Shown: in pieces, positions 1 to 5,672 of the stretch
Position numbering within the stretch: the first letter of the stretch is position 1
Layout: every line of letters starts with the position of its first letter
Assembly (NCBI GenBank): GCA_934668605.1
Contig: CAKUNY010000130.1
Span: 1 to 5,851, forward strand
Reading direction: 5' to 3'
Source: an uncultured Oscillospiraceae bacterium
GTDB lineage: Bacteria > Bacillota > Clostridia > Oscillospirales > Oscillospiraceae
DNA length: 5,851 bases
Notes under the pieces: generated by a model
What the model was told of the DNA's origin: nothing
Database searches by the model: none
Seen by the model: only the letters and a program-made list of their open reading frames with translations
Made by a program: the position numbers and the translations under genes

Positions 1-62
1 TCAAAAAGATCGCGCGGCGGATCGCTGTCGAGCTTGGTGCAAATTTCACACTTTACGCTTGA
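1..62 (+). CDS. C-terminal end of an unidentified upstream ORF (partial)
   Basis: An open frame enters from the left edge (first full codon at 3) and ends at TGA 60-62. It encodes about 19 residues, beginning KKIARR and ending FTLYA. The fragment is too short to assign to a family. It lies on the same strand as the recombinase that follows, 72 bases upstream of that gene's start. In Clostridia, large serine recombinase genes often occur in tandem, so this could be the tail of a sister recombinase, but that is inference from context only. An open frame this short could also be chance. Confidence 0.35.
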   Translation, partial: KKIARRIAVELGANFTLYA

Positions 63-134
63 TTTTTCTCCGTTTTGGTCATAGCTATTACGCCCTTGGT
101 GTGGTAGTGTGTGTTGCTGCAAGGAGGTGAGAAT

Positions 135-707
135 GTGGCGAAAAAGCAAACCGACGGAAACCTTGCGCTGGAACAGCAGCGCGTCATAGTCATCCCGGCA
201 CACGATGAGTTCGTTGCGCGAAAGCTGCGCGTCGCGGCGTATGCCCGCGTCAGCTCCTCCAGCGAGGATCAGCTCAACTCCTATCGAGTACAAAACCAAT
301 ATTACTCCGAACTCATCTCCGGCAACCCGGATTGGGAAATGGTCGACATCTATGCTGACGAGGGCATCACCGGCACGTCCGTCGAAAAGCGCGAAGACTT
401 TCGTCGCATGATGCAGGATTGCCGCAAAGGTAAGATCGACCGCATTCTGGTTAAATCCATCTCTCGATTCGCCAGAAATACAAAGGACTGCCTTGCGGCT
501 GTTCGGGAACTTAAGGAGCTTGGCGTCAGCGTCCTGTTTGAAGAACAGGGCATCGACACTGGCAAAGTGTCCAGCGAGATGGTTACGGCAATCATGGCAT
601 CCTTAGCGCAAAAGCAAAGCGAGTCGATTTCTGGAAATACCCGCATGGGAATTCAGTGGCGAATGGAATCTGGACACTTTCATATCAGCAATCCACCGCT
701 CGGATAG
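135..707 (+). pseudogene. Large serine recombinase, truncated after the catalytic domain
   Basis: This is the N-terminal part of a site-specific serine recombinase of the kind that excises and integrates Clostridial mobile elements. I chose GTG 135 because AAGGAGG at 121-127 sits 7 bases upstream; an in-frame GTG at 111 would start before this site. From GTG 135 the product is 190 residues. The resolvase catalytic domain covers about residues 32-170: the nucleophile is Ser40 in the YARVS motif (with Arg38), and the SxSRxxR motif (residues 108-114) gives the conserved arginines. The frame stops at TAG 705-707, exactly where the Recombinase domain (PF07508) should begin; the GHF...PPLG stretch normally continues into GYRL. 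Family members are usually about 500 residues, so the DNA-binding and zinc-ribbon parts are missing. Neither other forward frame resumes the family sequence downstream, which points to deletion or rearrangement rather than a simple frameshift. The catalytic half may still fold but is unlikely to recombine DNA. Confidence 0.82.
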
Positions 708-813
708 CCTTATTTTTAGCCTTACGGCAAAAGTGTGTCTAAAACTTACAAGGTATTAGACGGCACAAAGCACTGCAATTCCGGCACAAAAAAGAACCCC
801 GAAGCATGCGAAA

Positions 814-852
814 ACAGGACCCGAAGCCCGCAAGGCGGGTTTCGGGTCCTGT
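814..852 (-). terminator. Strong hairpin, second terminator for the LysR gene
   Basis: Positions 814-831 pair with 835-852 to make an 18-bp stem with one G-T wobble (826/840) and a 3-base AAG loop. Read on the minus strand, the stem runs into a short T tract (complement of 811-814), as expected of an intrinsic terminator. Read on the plus strand there is no T tract. It lies about 115 bases beyond the end of the LysR-type gene, behind the first terminator, so it probably acts as a backup stop for leftward transcription. A structural role at the edge of the old mobile element is also possible. Confidence 0.6.
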
Positions 853-908
853 GCTGTCCGCCATCAGGCAGCGCAAAAACAGCTGCTGGCGGCAGCTGCT
901 TCAGAGAG

Positions 909-960
909 AAAAACAGCGTCCCGTTCTCTTGCCGAAGGAGAAACGGGACGCTGCTTTTTT
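909..960. terminator. Bidirectional intrinsic terminator
   Basis: Positions 914-925 pair perfectly with 942-953 (12 bp, GC-rich). The stem continues as 926-930 with 936-940 around a single bulged A (941), closing on the loop at 931-935. On the plus strand the stem is followed by six T (955-960). On the minus strand it is followed by five T (complement of 909-913). It sits 8 bases past the stop of the leftward LysR-type gene. It therefore ends that gene's transcript and also blocks read-through from the recombinase side. Confidence 0.9.
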
Positions 961-967
961 ATATTTA

Positions 968-1885
968 TCAGGTCTCGCCCAGCAGGTGCTTCATTTCCGC
1001 GATGTATTCTTCCTCAATGCCGGTGAGCCTGTGCTGCTTCATATATACCAGCGCGCAGTCGATGTCCACCGCGTTGATAAGCGGCAAAAAGCGGATGCCC
1101 GGCGTACACAGGGAGGTCTGACCGAGGTTCAGGCCAATGTAATACGCGTCCGTTTCGCGCAGAAGATCATAGAGCCCCGCGCGGTCGCTGACAAGGATCC
1201 GCTTGGCGACGGTGCGGTAGTCGTAGTTGTTGACGCCCGAACAGTACAGAAGCGGCGAAACATCGCTCTGCGCCATCGTGGCGTGCGGCAGATTGATGAG
1301 CTGCTCGATGCAGACGGAGTCTCCCTGCGCGATGGGGTTGTGCTCGCCCAGAAAAATATAGGGCTGACGCGTGGCCAGAACGGAATATTCGAGATCCCGG
1401 CTCTTTGCCGTGGCGCGCCAGTAGTCGCGCTTGTCGCCCGAGGCAATGAGGATACCCAGGCTGAACAGGCCGTCGTAAACGTGCTCGATGACCTCCTCCT
1501 GCGAGCCCTCGGCAAAGCAGATATTCTGAAATTCACTGTCCTGATGCCGCCGGTAGATGTTGATCATCGCGCGGTTCGCCACGGCGAAGCGGACGGACGA
1601 GACACTCAGATGCAGAACGTCCGGCTTCTGGCCGGAAAAATACATTTCCTCCAGATGCTTGTACTGCATATCGAGCTTTGCCGCGTGCTTGAGAAATTCC
1701 TCGCCCTGATGCGTCGTTTCAATGCCGGTACTCGATCGGGAAAAGATCTGAATGCCGGTCTCGGCCTCCAGCTCCTTGATGCCGCGGCTCAGGGAAGACT
1801 GCGAAATATAGAGCCGCTTGGCCGCGCGGTTGATAGAGCCGCAGCGGCTGATTTCGAGCGCATAGCGAATGTAGTTCAGATTCAT
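968..1885 (-). CDS. LysR-type transcriptional regulator
   Basis: This 305-residue protein has the usual length and plan of the LysR family. The N-terminal winged helix-turn-helix covers about residues 3-62 and includes the hallmark stretch around GSINRAAKRLYISQSSLSR (16-34) followed by IKELEAETGIQIFSR. A linker helix follows, then a periplasmic-binding-protein-like effector domain from about residue 90 to 295. The start ATG (1883-1885 on the minus strand) has an AGGGAGAG ribosome site about 7 bases upstream. The gene is divergent from the deacylase/lyase/symporter operon, the classical arrangement for a LysR protein that controls its neighbour and itself. Its effector is therefore likely to be a metabolite of that pathway (inference). 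A promoter lies at 2063-2090 and terminators lie beyond its 3' end. The family call is secure; the target and ligand are not known from sequence. Confidence 0.95.
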   Translation of the reverse strand: MNLNYIRYALEISRCGSINRAAKRLYISQSSLSRGIKELEAETGIQIFSRSSTGIETTHQGEEFLKHAAKLDMQYKHLEEMYFSGQKPDVLHLSVSSVRFAVANRAMINIYRRHQDSEFQNICFAEGSQEEVIEHVYDGLFSLGILIASGDKRDYWRATAKSRDLEYSVLATRQPYIFLGEHNPIAQGDSVCIEQLINLPHATMAQSDVSPLLYCSGVNNYDYRTVAKRILVSDRAGLYDLLRETDAYYIGLNLGQTSLCTPGIRFLPLINAVDIDCALVYMKQHRLTGIEEEYIAEMKHLLGET

Positions 1886-1951
1886 TGTATTTCTCTCCCT
1901 CTTTCCGCGCGCTCTCCCTGCGCGCGTGCGCTGTTATGCCTTTTCCGGATA

Positions 1952-1980
1952 TCGGGTATTCTAACGAACAATACCCCCGA
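1952..1980. promoter_or_regulatory. Dyad 1, candidate LysR-type operator
   Basis: GGGTATT at 1954-1960 and its reverse complement AATACCC at 1970-1976 flank a 9-base spacer. Outer bases T1952/A1980 and C1953/G1979 also pair if two C are looped out. The centre at 1965 gives a T-N11-A pattern (T1959, A1971), the minimal signature of LysR-family sites. It lies between the predicted LysR promoter and its start codon, so it could also form a hairpin in that leader RNA. The role is inference. Confidence 0.45.
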
Positions 1981-1981
1981 A

Positions 1982-2008
1982 CATATTGTGATCTCCATTC
2001 ACAAAATG
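1982..2008. promoter_or_regulatory. Dyad 2, candidate LysR-type operator
   Basis: TTGTGA (1986-1991) and TCACAA (1999-2004) are inverted around a 7-base spacer. The symmetry extends outward to 1982 and 2008 with a single mismatch (1985/2005), giving 9 of 10 paired positions per arm. The centre at 1995 again gives T-N11-A (T1989, A2001). It is 30 bp from dyad 1, close to three helical turns, so proteins on both sites would face the same side of the DNA. The core resembles a CRP site, but the spacer is 7 rather than 6 bases. Confidence 0.5.
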
Positions 2009-2027
2009 ACCAAAACAGATGCGGTCA
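2007..2027. promoter_or_regulatory. Dyad 3, short inverted repeat
   Basis: TGACC (2007-2011) and GGTCA (2023-2027) are inverted around an 11-base spacer, centre 2017. The arms are only 5 bp and could be chance, but the repeat abuts dyad 2 and lies just downstream of the predicted LysR transcription start. It may be an accessory binding site. Confidence 0.28.
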
Positions 2028-2062
2028 AAGCAACACAATCCATAAAAAATGTGCCTGAATCC

Positions 2063-2090
2063 AGTATAGCATAGTTTTTTGGAAGCGCAA
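2063..2090 (-). promoter_or_regulatory. Promoter of the LysR-type gene
   Basis: On the minus strand there is a -10 box TATACT (2068-2063) preceded by TGC, which makes it an extended -10. A -35-like TTGCGC (2090-2085) lies 16 bases upstream. The predicted start of transcription is near 2056, leaving a leader of about 170 bases that contains the three dyads at 1952-2027. A GCATAG...CTATGC inverted repeat (2069-2074 and 2109-2114) overlaps the promoter and could bear on its control. Confidence 0.6.
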
Positions 2091-2167
2091 GACTCGAAAA
2101 AACAGCTGCTATGCATTTTGAGAATAACGTATATCCGATTTTTCGATTATCACTTTGCCGCCTTTTT

Positions 2168-2177
2168 GTGCTACCCT
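2168..2177 (+). promoter_or_regulatory. Weak candidate promoter (-10) of the deacylase operon
   Basis: TGTGCTACCCT-type sequence here fits the TRTG-n-(-10) pattern common in Gram-positive promoters, with TACCCT (2172-2177) as a -10 of moderate quality. No good -35 box lies at 16-18 bases; TTGCCG at 2155-2160 is too close for this -10 and would suit only a poorer -10, TAGCTT at 2177-2182. A weak core promoter would be consistent with dependence on an activator. Transcription would start near 2184, giving a leader of about 215 bases. Confidence 0.3.
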
Positions 2178-2216
2178 AGCTTTAGTACAGATTGCACAGG
2201 AATCCGCCAAAAAGGA

Positions 2217-2241
2217 TGTCCACGTTTTGTGGACAATTTTT
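2217..2241 (+). promoter_or_regulatory. Leader hairpin with T-run, possible attenuator
   Basis: TGTCCAC (2217-2223) pairs with GTGGACA (2229-2235) around a GTTTT loop, and A plus five T follow (2236-2241), so it resembles a small intrinsic terminator inside the leader of the deacylase operon. GGATGTCC occurs twice (2214-2221 and 2245-2252); the second copy can pair with GGACA (2231-2235) and would compete with the hairpin. This arrangement suits a terminator/antiterminator switch, but the 7-bp stem is short and no ligand-binding fold was recognised. It could instead be a DNA operator. Confidence 0.35.
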
Positions 2242-2400
2242 CCCGGATGTCCGCGCTCTATACCAGAGAAACCGGTTTTCTTCTCTGCACCCTGCACGGG
2301 TAAGCACCCGCACGGCGTTTCGCTTTTCCGGTCCGGAAGACGTTCCGAGGCCGCAGAGCCGGATGCGCCGGAATACGATTTGAGATTTGGAGGTCACCGT

Positions 2401-3984
2401 ATGTACGACATTTTGATCCGAAACGGCACGATCATCGACGGCGACAACGCCGCCCCTTATCGCGCAGACGTCGCCATCGTCGGCGACGAGATCGTGAAAA
2501 TCGGAACCATTGACGAACCCGCCAAGCGCGTCATCGACGCGACCGGAAAAATCGTCACGCCCGGCTTTATTGACATCCACTGTCATTCTGACGCCATCGT
2601 CTTCCATGCAGAGAAGAATCCGCTGCGTCTGCGGCAGGGCTTCACAACGGAGCTGATCGGCAACTGCGGCATTTCCGCCGCGCCCGTCAACCCGAAGAAT
2701 CTGGAGCTGCTGAGCAAATACTGCAATCCCTTCTATTCCAACGTTCCCGTCCCCTATAACTGGACGAGCTACGGCGAATATCTCGATCAGGTCGAGGCAA
2801 ACCACCCGATGCTCAACACCGCAGGCCTCGTCGGCCACGGCTCTCTGCGCATTGCTGTCTCCGGCTTCGACGCGCGTCCTCTGACGGCGGAAGAGATGGA
2901 GACTATGGATAACCTTCTGGCCGAGAGCATGGAGCAGGGCGCGTTCGGCCTCTCCTCCGGCCTCATCTATCCCCCCGGCGTGTTCGCCAATCAGGACGAA
3001 ATGCTCCATCTGGCGCGTGTGGTGCAATCGCACGGCGGCATCTACACCTCGCATATGCGCAGCGAGAGCAGCGAGCTGATCGAGGCGGTGCAGGAGATCA
3101 TCGATCTTGCAGAAAAGACCGGCGTCAGCGTCGAAATTTCCCACCACAAGGCGCAGGGCATCAAGAATAAGGGCAAGCCCAAGCAGACGCTCCGCCTGAT
3201 TCACGAGGCAAACGCGCGCGGCCTGAATATCAACTGCGACGTATATCCCTACAACGCGGCCAGCACGCAGTTCAGCGCCTGCCTTCCGCCCTGGGCGCTT
3301 GAGGGCGGCGTCGACAAGCTCGTTGCCCGCTGCTCCGACCCCGAGACCCGGGCGAAGATCATCGCGGACGTCAAGAACGAGAACCCCACCTACGAAAACT
3401 TCTTCCAGTACGCAGGCTCCTGGAACCGCGTGCTCATCAACGAATGCAGCGTCAAGGCCTACGAAGGCAAGACCGTCCAGCAGATCGCCGAGGAAAACGG
3501 CGAAGATCCGTTCGAGATGGCGCTTGACATCATCAAAAACAGCGACAACAATGTTATGATGATCGTCTTCACGATGGATGAGGAGGACATTTCCCGCATC
3601 CTGCAGGATCCCTACTCCATCGTCTGTACCGACGGCTTCCCCGGCCTTGGCCCGTACCATCCCAGATACACCGCCGCGTTTGTGCGGGTGCTGGAAAAGT
3701 ACGTCAAGCAGGAATATCTGCTGTCCTTGCAGCAGGCCATCTACAAGATGACCGGCATGCCGGCAGACAAGATCGGCATCAAGGATCGCGGCCGCATCGC
3801 CGAAAACAAGAAGGCGGATATCGTCGTCATGGATCTTGCAAAGCTGCATGACAACGCCGACTACGTCGCCTACAACGCACTCGCCGACGGCATTGACTAC
3901 GTGCTCATCAACGGCCAGATTGCGGTTGACGACGGCGCGTTCAACAACATCTGCGCAGGCCGCGTGCTGCGGAACCAGCACTGA
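2401..3984 (+). CDS. N-acyl-D-amino-acid deacylase (D-aminoacylase, amidohydrolase superfamily)
   Basis: This cytosolic zinc hydrolase is expected to cleave N-acyl-D-amino acids to a D-amino acid and a carboxylate. ATG 2401 has GGAGG at 2389-2393, 7 bases upstream, and begins with the family's usual MYDILIRNGTIIDG N-terminus; the frame is open further upstream, but that part lies in the regulatory leader. The product has 527 residues, a normal length. Residues 1-55 and the last 60 or so form the small beta domain; the TIM barrel lies between. Residues matching the known D-aminoacylase metal site are all present: HxH at His60/His62 (DIHCHSD), Cys89 in GNCGIS, His218 in SHMRSE, His248 and Lys250 in ISHHK, and the catalytic Asp411 in CTDG. 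No signal peptide is seen. It heads the operon, 28 bases ahead of the lyase gene. The acyl group and side chain cannot be told from sequence; other branches of this subfamily act on N-acyl-D-Asp or N-acyl-D-Glu. Confidence 0.92.
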   Translation: MYDILIRNGTIIDGDNAAPYRADVAIVGDEIVKIGTIDEPAKRVIDATGKIVTPGFIDIHCHSDAIVFHAEKNPLRLRQGFTTELIGNCGISAAPVNPKNLELLSKYCNPFYSNVPVPYNWTSYGEYLDQVEANHPMLNTAGLVGHGSLRIAVSGFDARPLTAEEMETMDNLLAESMEQGAFGLSSGLIYPPGVFANQDEMLHLARVVQSHGGIYTSHMRSESSELIEAVQEIIDLAEKTGVSVEISHHKAQGIKNKGKPKQTLRLIHEANARGLNINCDVYPYNAASTQFSACLPPWALEGGVDKLVARCSDPETRAKIIADVKNENPTYENFFQYAGSWNRVLINECSVKAYEGKTVQQIAEENGEDPFEMALDIIKNSDNNVMMIVFTMDEEDISRILQDPYSIVCTDGFPGLGPYHPRYTAAFVRVLEKYVKQEYLLSLQQAIYKMTGMPADKIGIKDRGRIAENKKADIVVMDLAKLHDNADYVAYNALADGIDYVLINGQIAVDDGAFNNICAGRVLRNQH

Positions 3985-4012
3985 GCCGCCGCAAACAAAG
4001 GAGCGGTGCAGC

Positions 4013-5314
4013 ATGCATCCACTGACCGAACTCATCCGGGCGGACATGAAGCCCGCACTCGGCGTGACGGAGCCGGGAGCCATCGCATTTGCCAGCGCGA
4101 AGGCACGCAGCTATCTTGGCAGCGCACCGGTCGACGAAATCCGGGTGTGCATGAACAGCGGCATGTATAAAAACGCCTTCACCTGCGGGATCCCGAACAG
4201 CGCGCATTTTGGAGCGGCCTACGCCGCGGCGCTGGGCGCAATTGCGGGAAATGCGGAACTGGAGCTGGAGGCGCTGCGTGATATCACCCCGGCTGATAAT
4301 GAAACAGCCGCCGCGCTGGTCGGGAGCGGAAACGTCTCGATCAGCGTCGGCGAGATCACAAGCCGCATCTATATCCGCGCAGCAGTCCGCGCGGGGGGCA
4401 GGGAAGCGTCCGTTACGATCGAAGACAGCCACACCAACATTACCCGCATCGAATCAGACGGCAAGGTGCTTCTGGAGCGTGCGGCGGAGGAGACGGCGGA
4501 AGAGGCGCATGGCGCGGAAATCCACCGGTATACACTGGCAGATTTGCTGGAGTATGTCCGCTGCGTGGACGCAGAAGAGCTTTCATTTTTGCACGAGGCC
4601 TTCCACGTCAATCTCGCGCTCTTTGAAGAGGGGCGCGCAAGCGACCGGCTGACATTCCTGCCGGGGCTGCTTGCGGAAAACGGCGGCGTTGTCTTTTCCG
4701 ATGACGCGCAGAAGACTGCCTCGCTTCTCTGCAACGGCGCGATCGAGGCGCGCGTGCTCGGCCTGAGCCGGCCTGCCATGAGCGTAACGGGCTCCGGCGC
4801 GCACGGGATTATCGCCACGCTTCCGCTCTACGCGGCGGCAAAGGTCGAGGGTCACACGGACGAGGCGCTTCTGCGGGCGACGGCGCTGAGCGCGCTTGTG
4901 TGCATGTACATCAAAGAGTACTCCGGCAAGCTTTCCGCGTTCTGCGGCTGTGCCATCGCAGCCGGAACCGGCATGGCCTGCGGACTGGCGCTTCTGCGCG
5001 GCGGCGATTTGGCCGTCATGGAGCGCGTTATCCGCAATCTGGCGGCGAGCATCACCGGTATGATCTGCGACGGCGGCAACCAGGGCTGCACGATGAAGGG
5101 CATCGTCGCGGTAGACGCGGCCTTTCAGGCGGTCCGACTGGCGCTGCGCGGAATCGATATTTCCCCGGCGCATGGCATCTGCGCTGCGACGCCCGAGGAA
5201 ACGATGCGCAACATGGGGCGCATCGCCTCTCCGGGCATGGTCGGCACAGAGAAAACCATGATCGATATTCTGAAAGAAAAAGAAAAACAGGAGGGATTTA
5301 CTGATGGCAGCTGA
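4013..5314 (+). CDS. L-cysteine desulfidase / serine dehydratase alpha-like Fe-S lyase (CyuA, UPF0597 family)
   Basis: Members of this family use a [4Fe-4S] cluster to eliminate ammonia (and sulfide from cysteine) from small amino acids, giving pyruvate. ATG 4013 has AAAGGAG at 3997-4003, 9 bases upstream; the frame is open further upstream only as an out-of-phase shadow of the deacylase. The 433-residue length is typical. Likely cluster ligands are Cys311 or Cys313 (FCGC), Cys352 and Cys359 (ICDGGNQGC), with the 7-residue spacing seen in the Methanocaldococcus enzyme. Other family marks are SHTNI (139-143), VTGSGAHGI (258-266) and IKEYSGKLSAFCG (300-312). One departure stands out: the N-terminal motif normally reads GCTEP, with the Cys proposed as catalytic base, but here it is GVTEP with Val18. 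The substrate may therefore differ. Translation appears coupled to the next gene through an 11-base overlap. The family is secure; the reaction is not. Confidence 0.85.
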   Translation: MHPLTELIRADMKPALGVTEPGAIAFASAKARSYLGSAPVDEIRVCMNSGMYKNAFTCGIPNSAHFGAAYAAALGAIAGNAELELEALRDITPADNETAAALVGSGNVSISVGEITSRIYIRAAVRAGGREASVTIEDSHTNITRIESDGKVLLERAAEETAEEAHGAEIHRYTLADLLEYVRCVDAEELSFLHEAFHVNLALFEEGRASDRLTFLPGLLAENGGVVFSDDAQKTASLLCNGAIEARVLGLSRPAMSVTGSGAHGIIATLPLYAAAKVEGHTDEALLRATALSALVCMYIKEYSGKLSAFCGCAIAAGTGMACGLALLRGGDLAVMERVIRNLAASITGMICDGGNQGCTMKGIVAVDAAFQAVRLALRGIDISPAHGICAATPEETMRNMGRIASPGMVGTEKTMIDILKEKEKQEGFTDGS

Positions 5315-5639
5315 AAAGAAACGCATCGATCCGGAAAGCAGAGACTATGATTTCAAAAAAGACATTGACGTAGACCCCCGCTTTAAGGTCTGTCTTCGCG
5401 AATTGTGCATCAGCTTCGGCGTGTTCGTCGTGTTCGCGGCGGTGATGCTGTATGTGATCTTCGTTGTAGGCGATGGCGATCCCCGGCAGTTCGACTACAT
5501 CCTCGGCATGCCCGCATGGTACTTCTGGGTATTCGTGGTCTGCGCGGCAACGGCAGTCGTTGTTGCCCTGATCCTCGACAAGTTCTTCACGCACATGAGT
5601 CTGGAGTCTGTCGGCGATATCGAAGAAAAGAAAAAGTAA
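5304..5639 (+). CDS. YhdT/DUF997-like small membrane partner of a symporter
   Basis: A 111-residue membrane protein that matches the YhdT (DUF997, PF06196) pattern of small proteins encoded beside sodium/pantothenate-type symporters. Visible marks are DPRF and the following charged RE (25-33), a first hydrophobic segment at about 36-55, the ILGMPAWYF stretch (66-74) leading into a second segment at about 72-92, and FFTHMSL (94-100) before a Lys/Glu-rich tail. Both termini are hydrophilic. ATG 5304 overlaps the end of the lyase gene by 11 bases and has AGGAGGG at 5289-5295, 8 bases upstream, so it is probably translated by re-initiation as well as directly. The symporter gene starts 33 bases later. 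Its role in the transporter is not established for the family; it may aid assembly or act as an auxiliary subunit. Confidence 0.8.
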   Translation: MAAEKKRIDPESRDYDFKKDIDVDPRFKVCLRELCISFGVFVVFAAVMLYVIFVVGDGDPRQFDYILGMPAWYFWVFVVCAATAVVVALILDKFFTHMSLESVGDIEEKKK

Positions 5640-5672
5640 GCGAAACGCTGCAACACGATAGGAGGAAATCAC

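Larger units (their letters stand above)
1886..2400. other. Divergent intergenic control region with no gene
   Basis: This 515-bp gap separates the start codons of the LysR-type gene and the deacylase. The part from about 1960 to 2210 is visibly AT-rich compared with the coding DNA; the flanks are GC-rich. It holds the LysR promoter, three dyads, a weak rightward promoter and a leader hairpin, each listed separately. Between 2290 and 2390 there are further small GC-rich inverted repeats: CGGGT/ACCCG at 2297-2310, and TTCCGG at 2326-2331, which can pair with CCGGAA at either 2333-2338 or 2368-2373. The open frames crossing this region have no ribosome site and no recognisable protein family, so I see no coding gene here. 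Confidence 0.75.

Noticed and set aside
76..96. Similarity to vector sequence next to lacZ (GGTCATAGCT...)
   Set aside because: Only about ten bases agree before the match breaks, so it is chance rather than cloning-vector contamination.
735..1121. Open frame after the recombinase stop, in the same frame
   Set aside because: It runs through two terminators into the antisense of the LysR gene, and its translation does not resemble the missing recombinase domains.
1987..2003. CRP-type site TGTGA...TCACA
   Set aside because: The spacer is 7 bases, not 6, and classical CRP is not expected in Clostridia; the dyad fits a LysR-type site better.
806..2074. A 422-codon plus-strand open frame across the LysR gene
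   Set aside because: It is the complement of a clear LysR-type gene, starts inside terminator sequence and has no recognisable domain.
2155..2400. N-terminal extension of the deacylase from ATG 2155
   Set aside because: It would translate the leader hairpin and promoter region, has no ribosome site and adds about 82 residues absent from the family. ATG 2401 has a good site and the family N-terminus.
3836..4012. Upstream extension of the lyase frame into the deacylase gene
   Set aside because: The added residues are a Thr/Ser-rich out-of-phase reading of the deacylase, and ATG 4013 has its own ribosome site.
2182..4083. A 633-codon open frame on the minus strand opposite the deacylase
   Set aside because: It is the antisense shadow of a GC-rich gene: low-complexity Val/Asp/Ala-rich translation, no family motif and no ribosome site. 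The plus-strand frame has every metal-site residue of D-aminoacylases.
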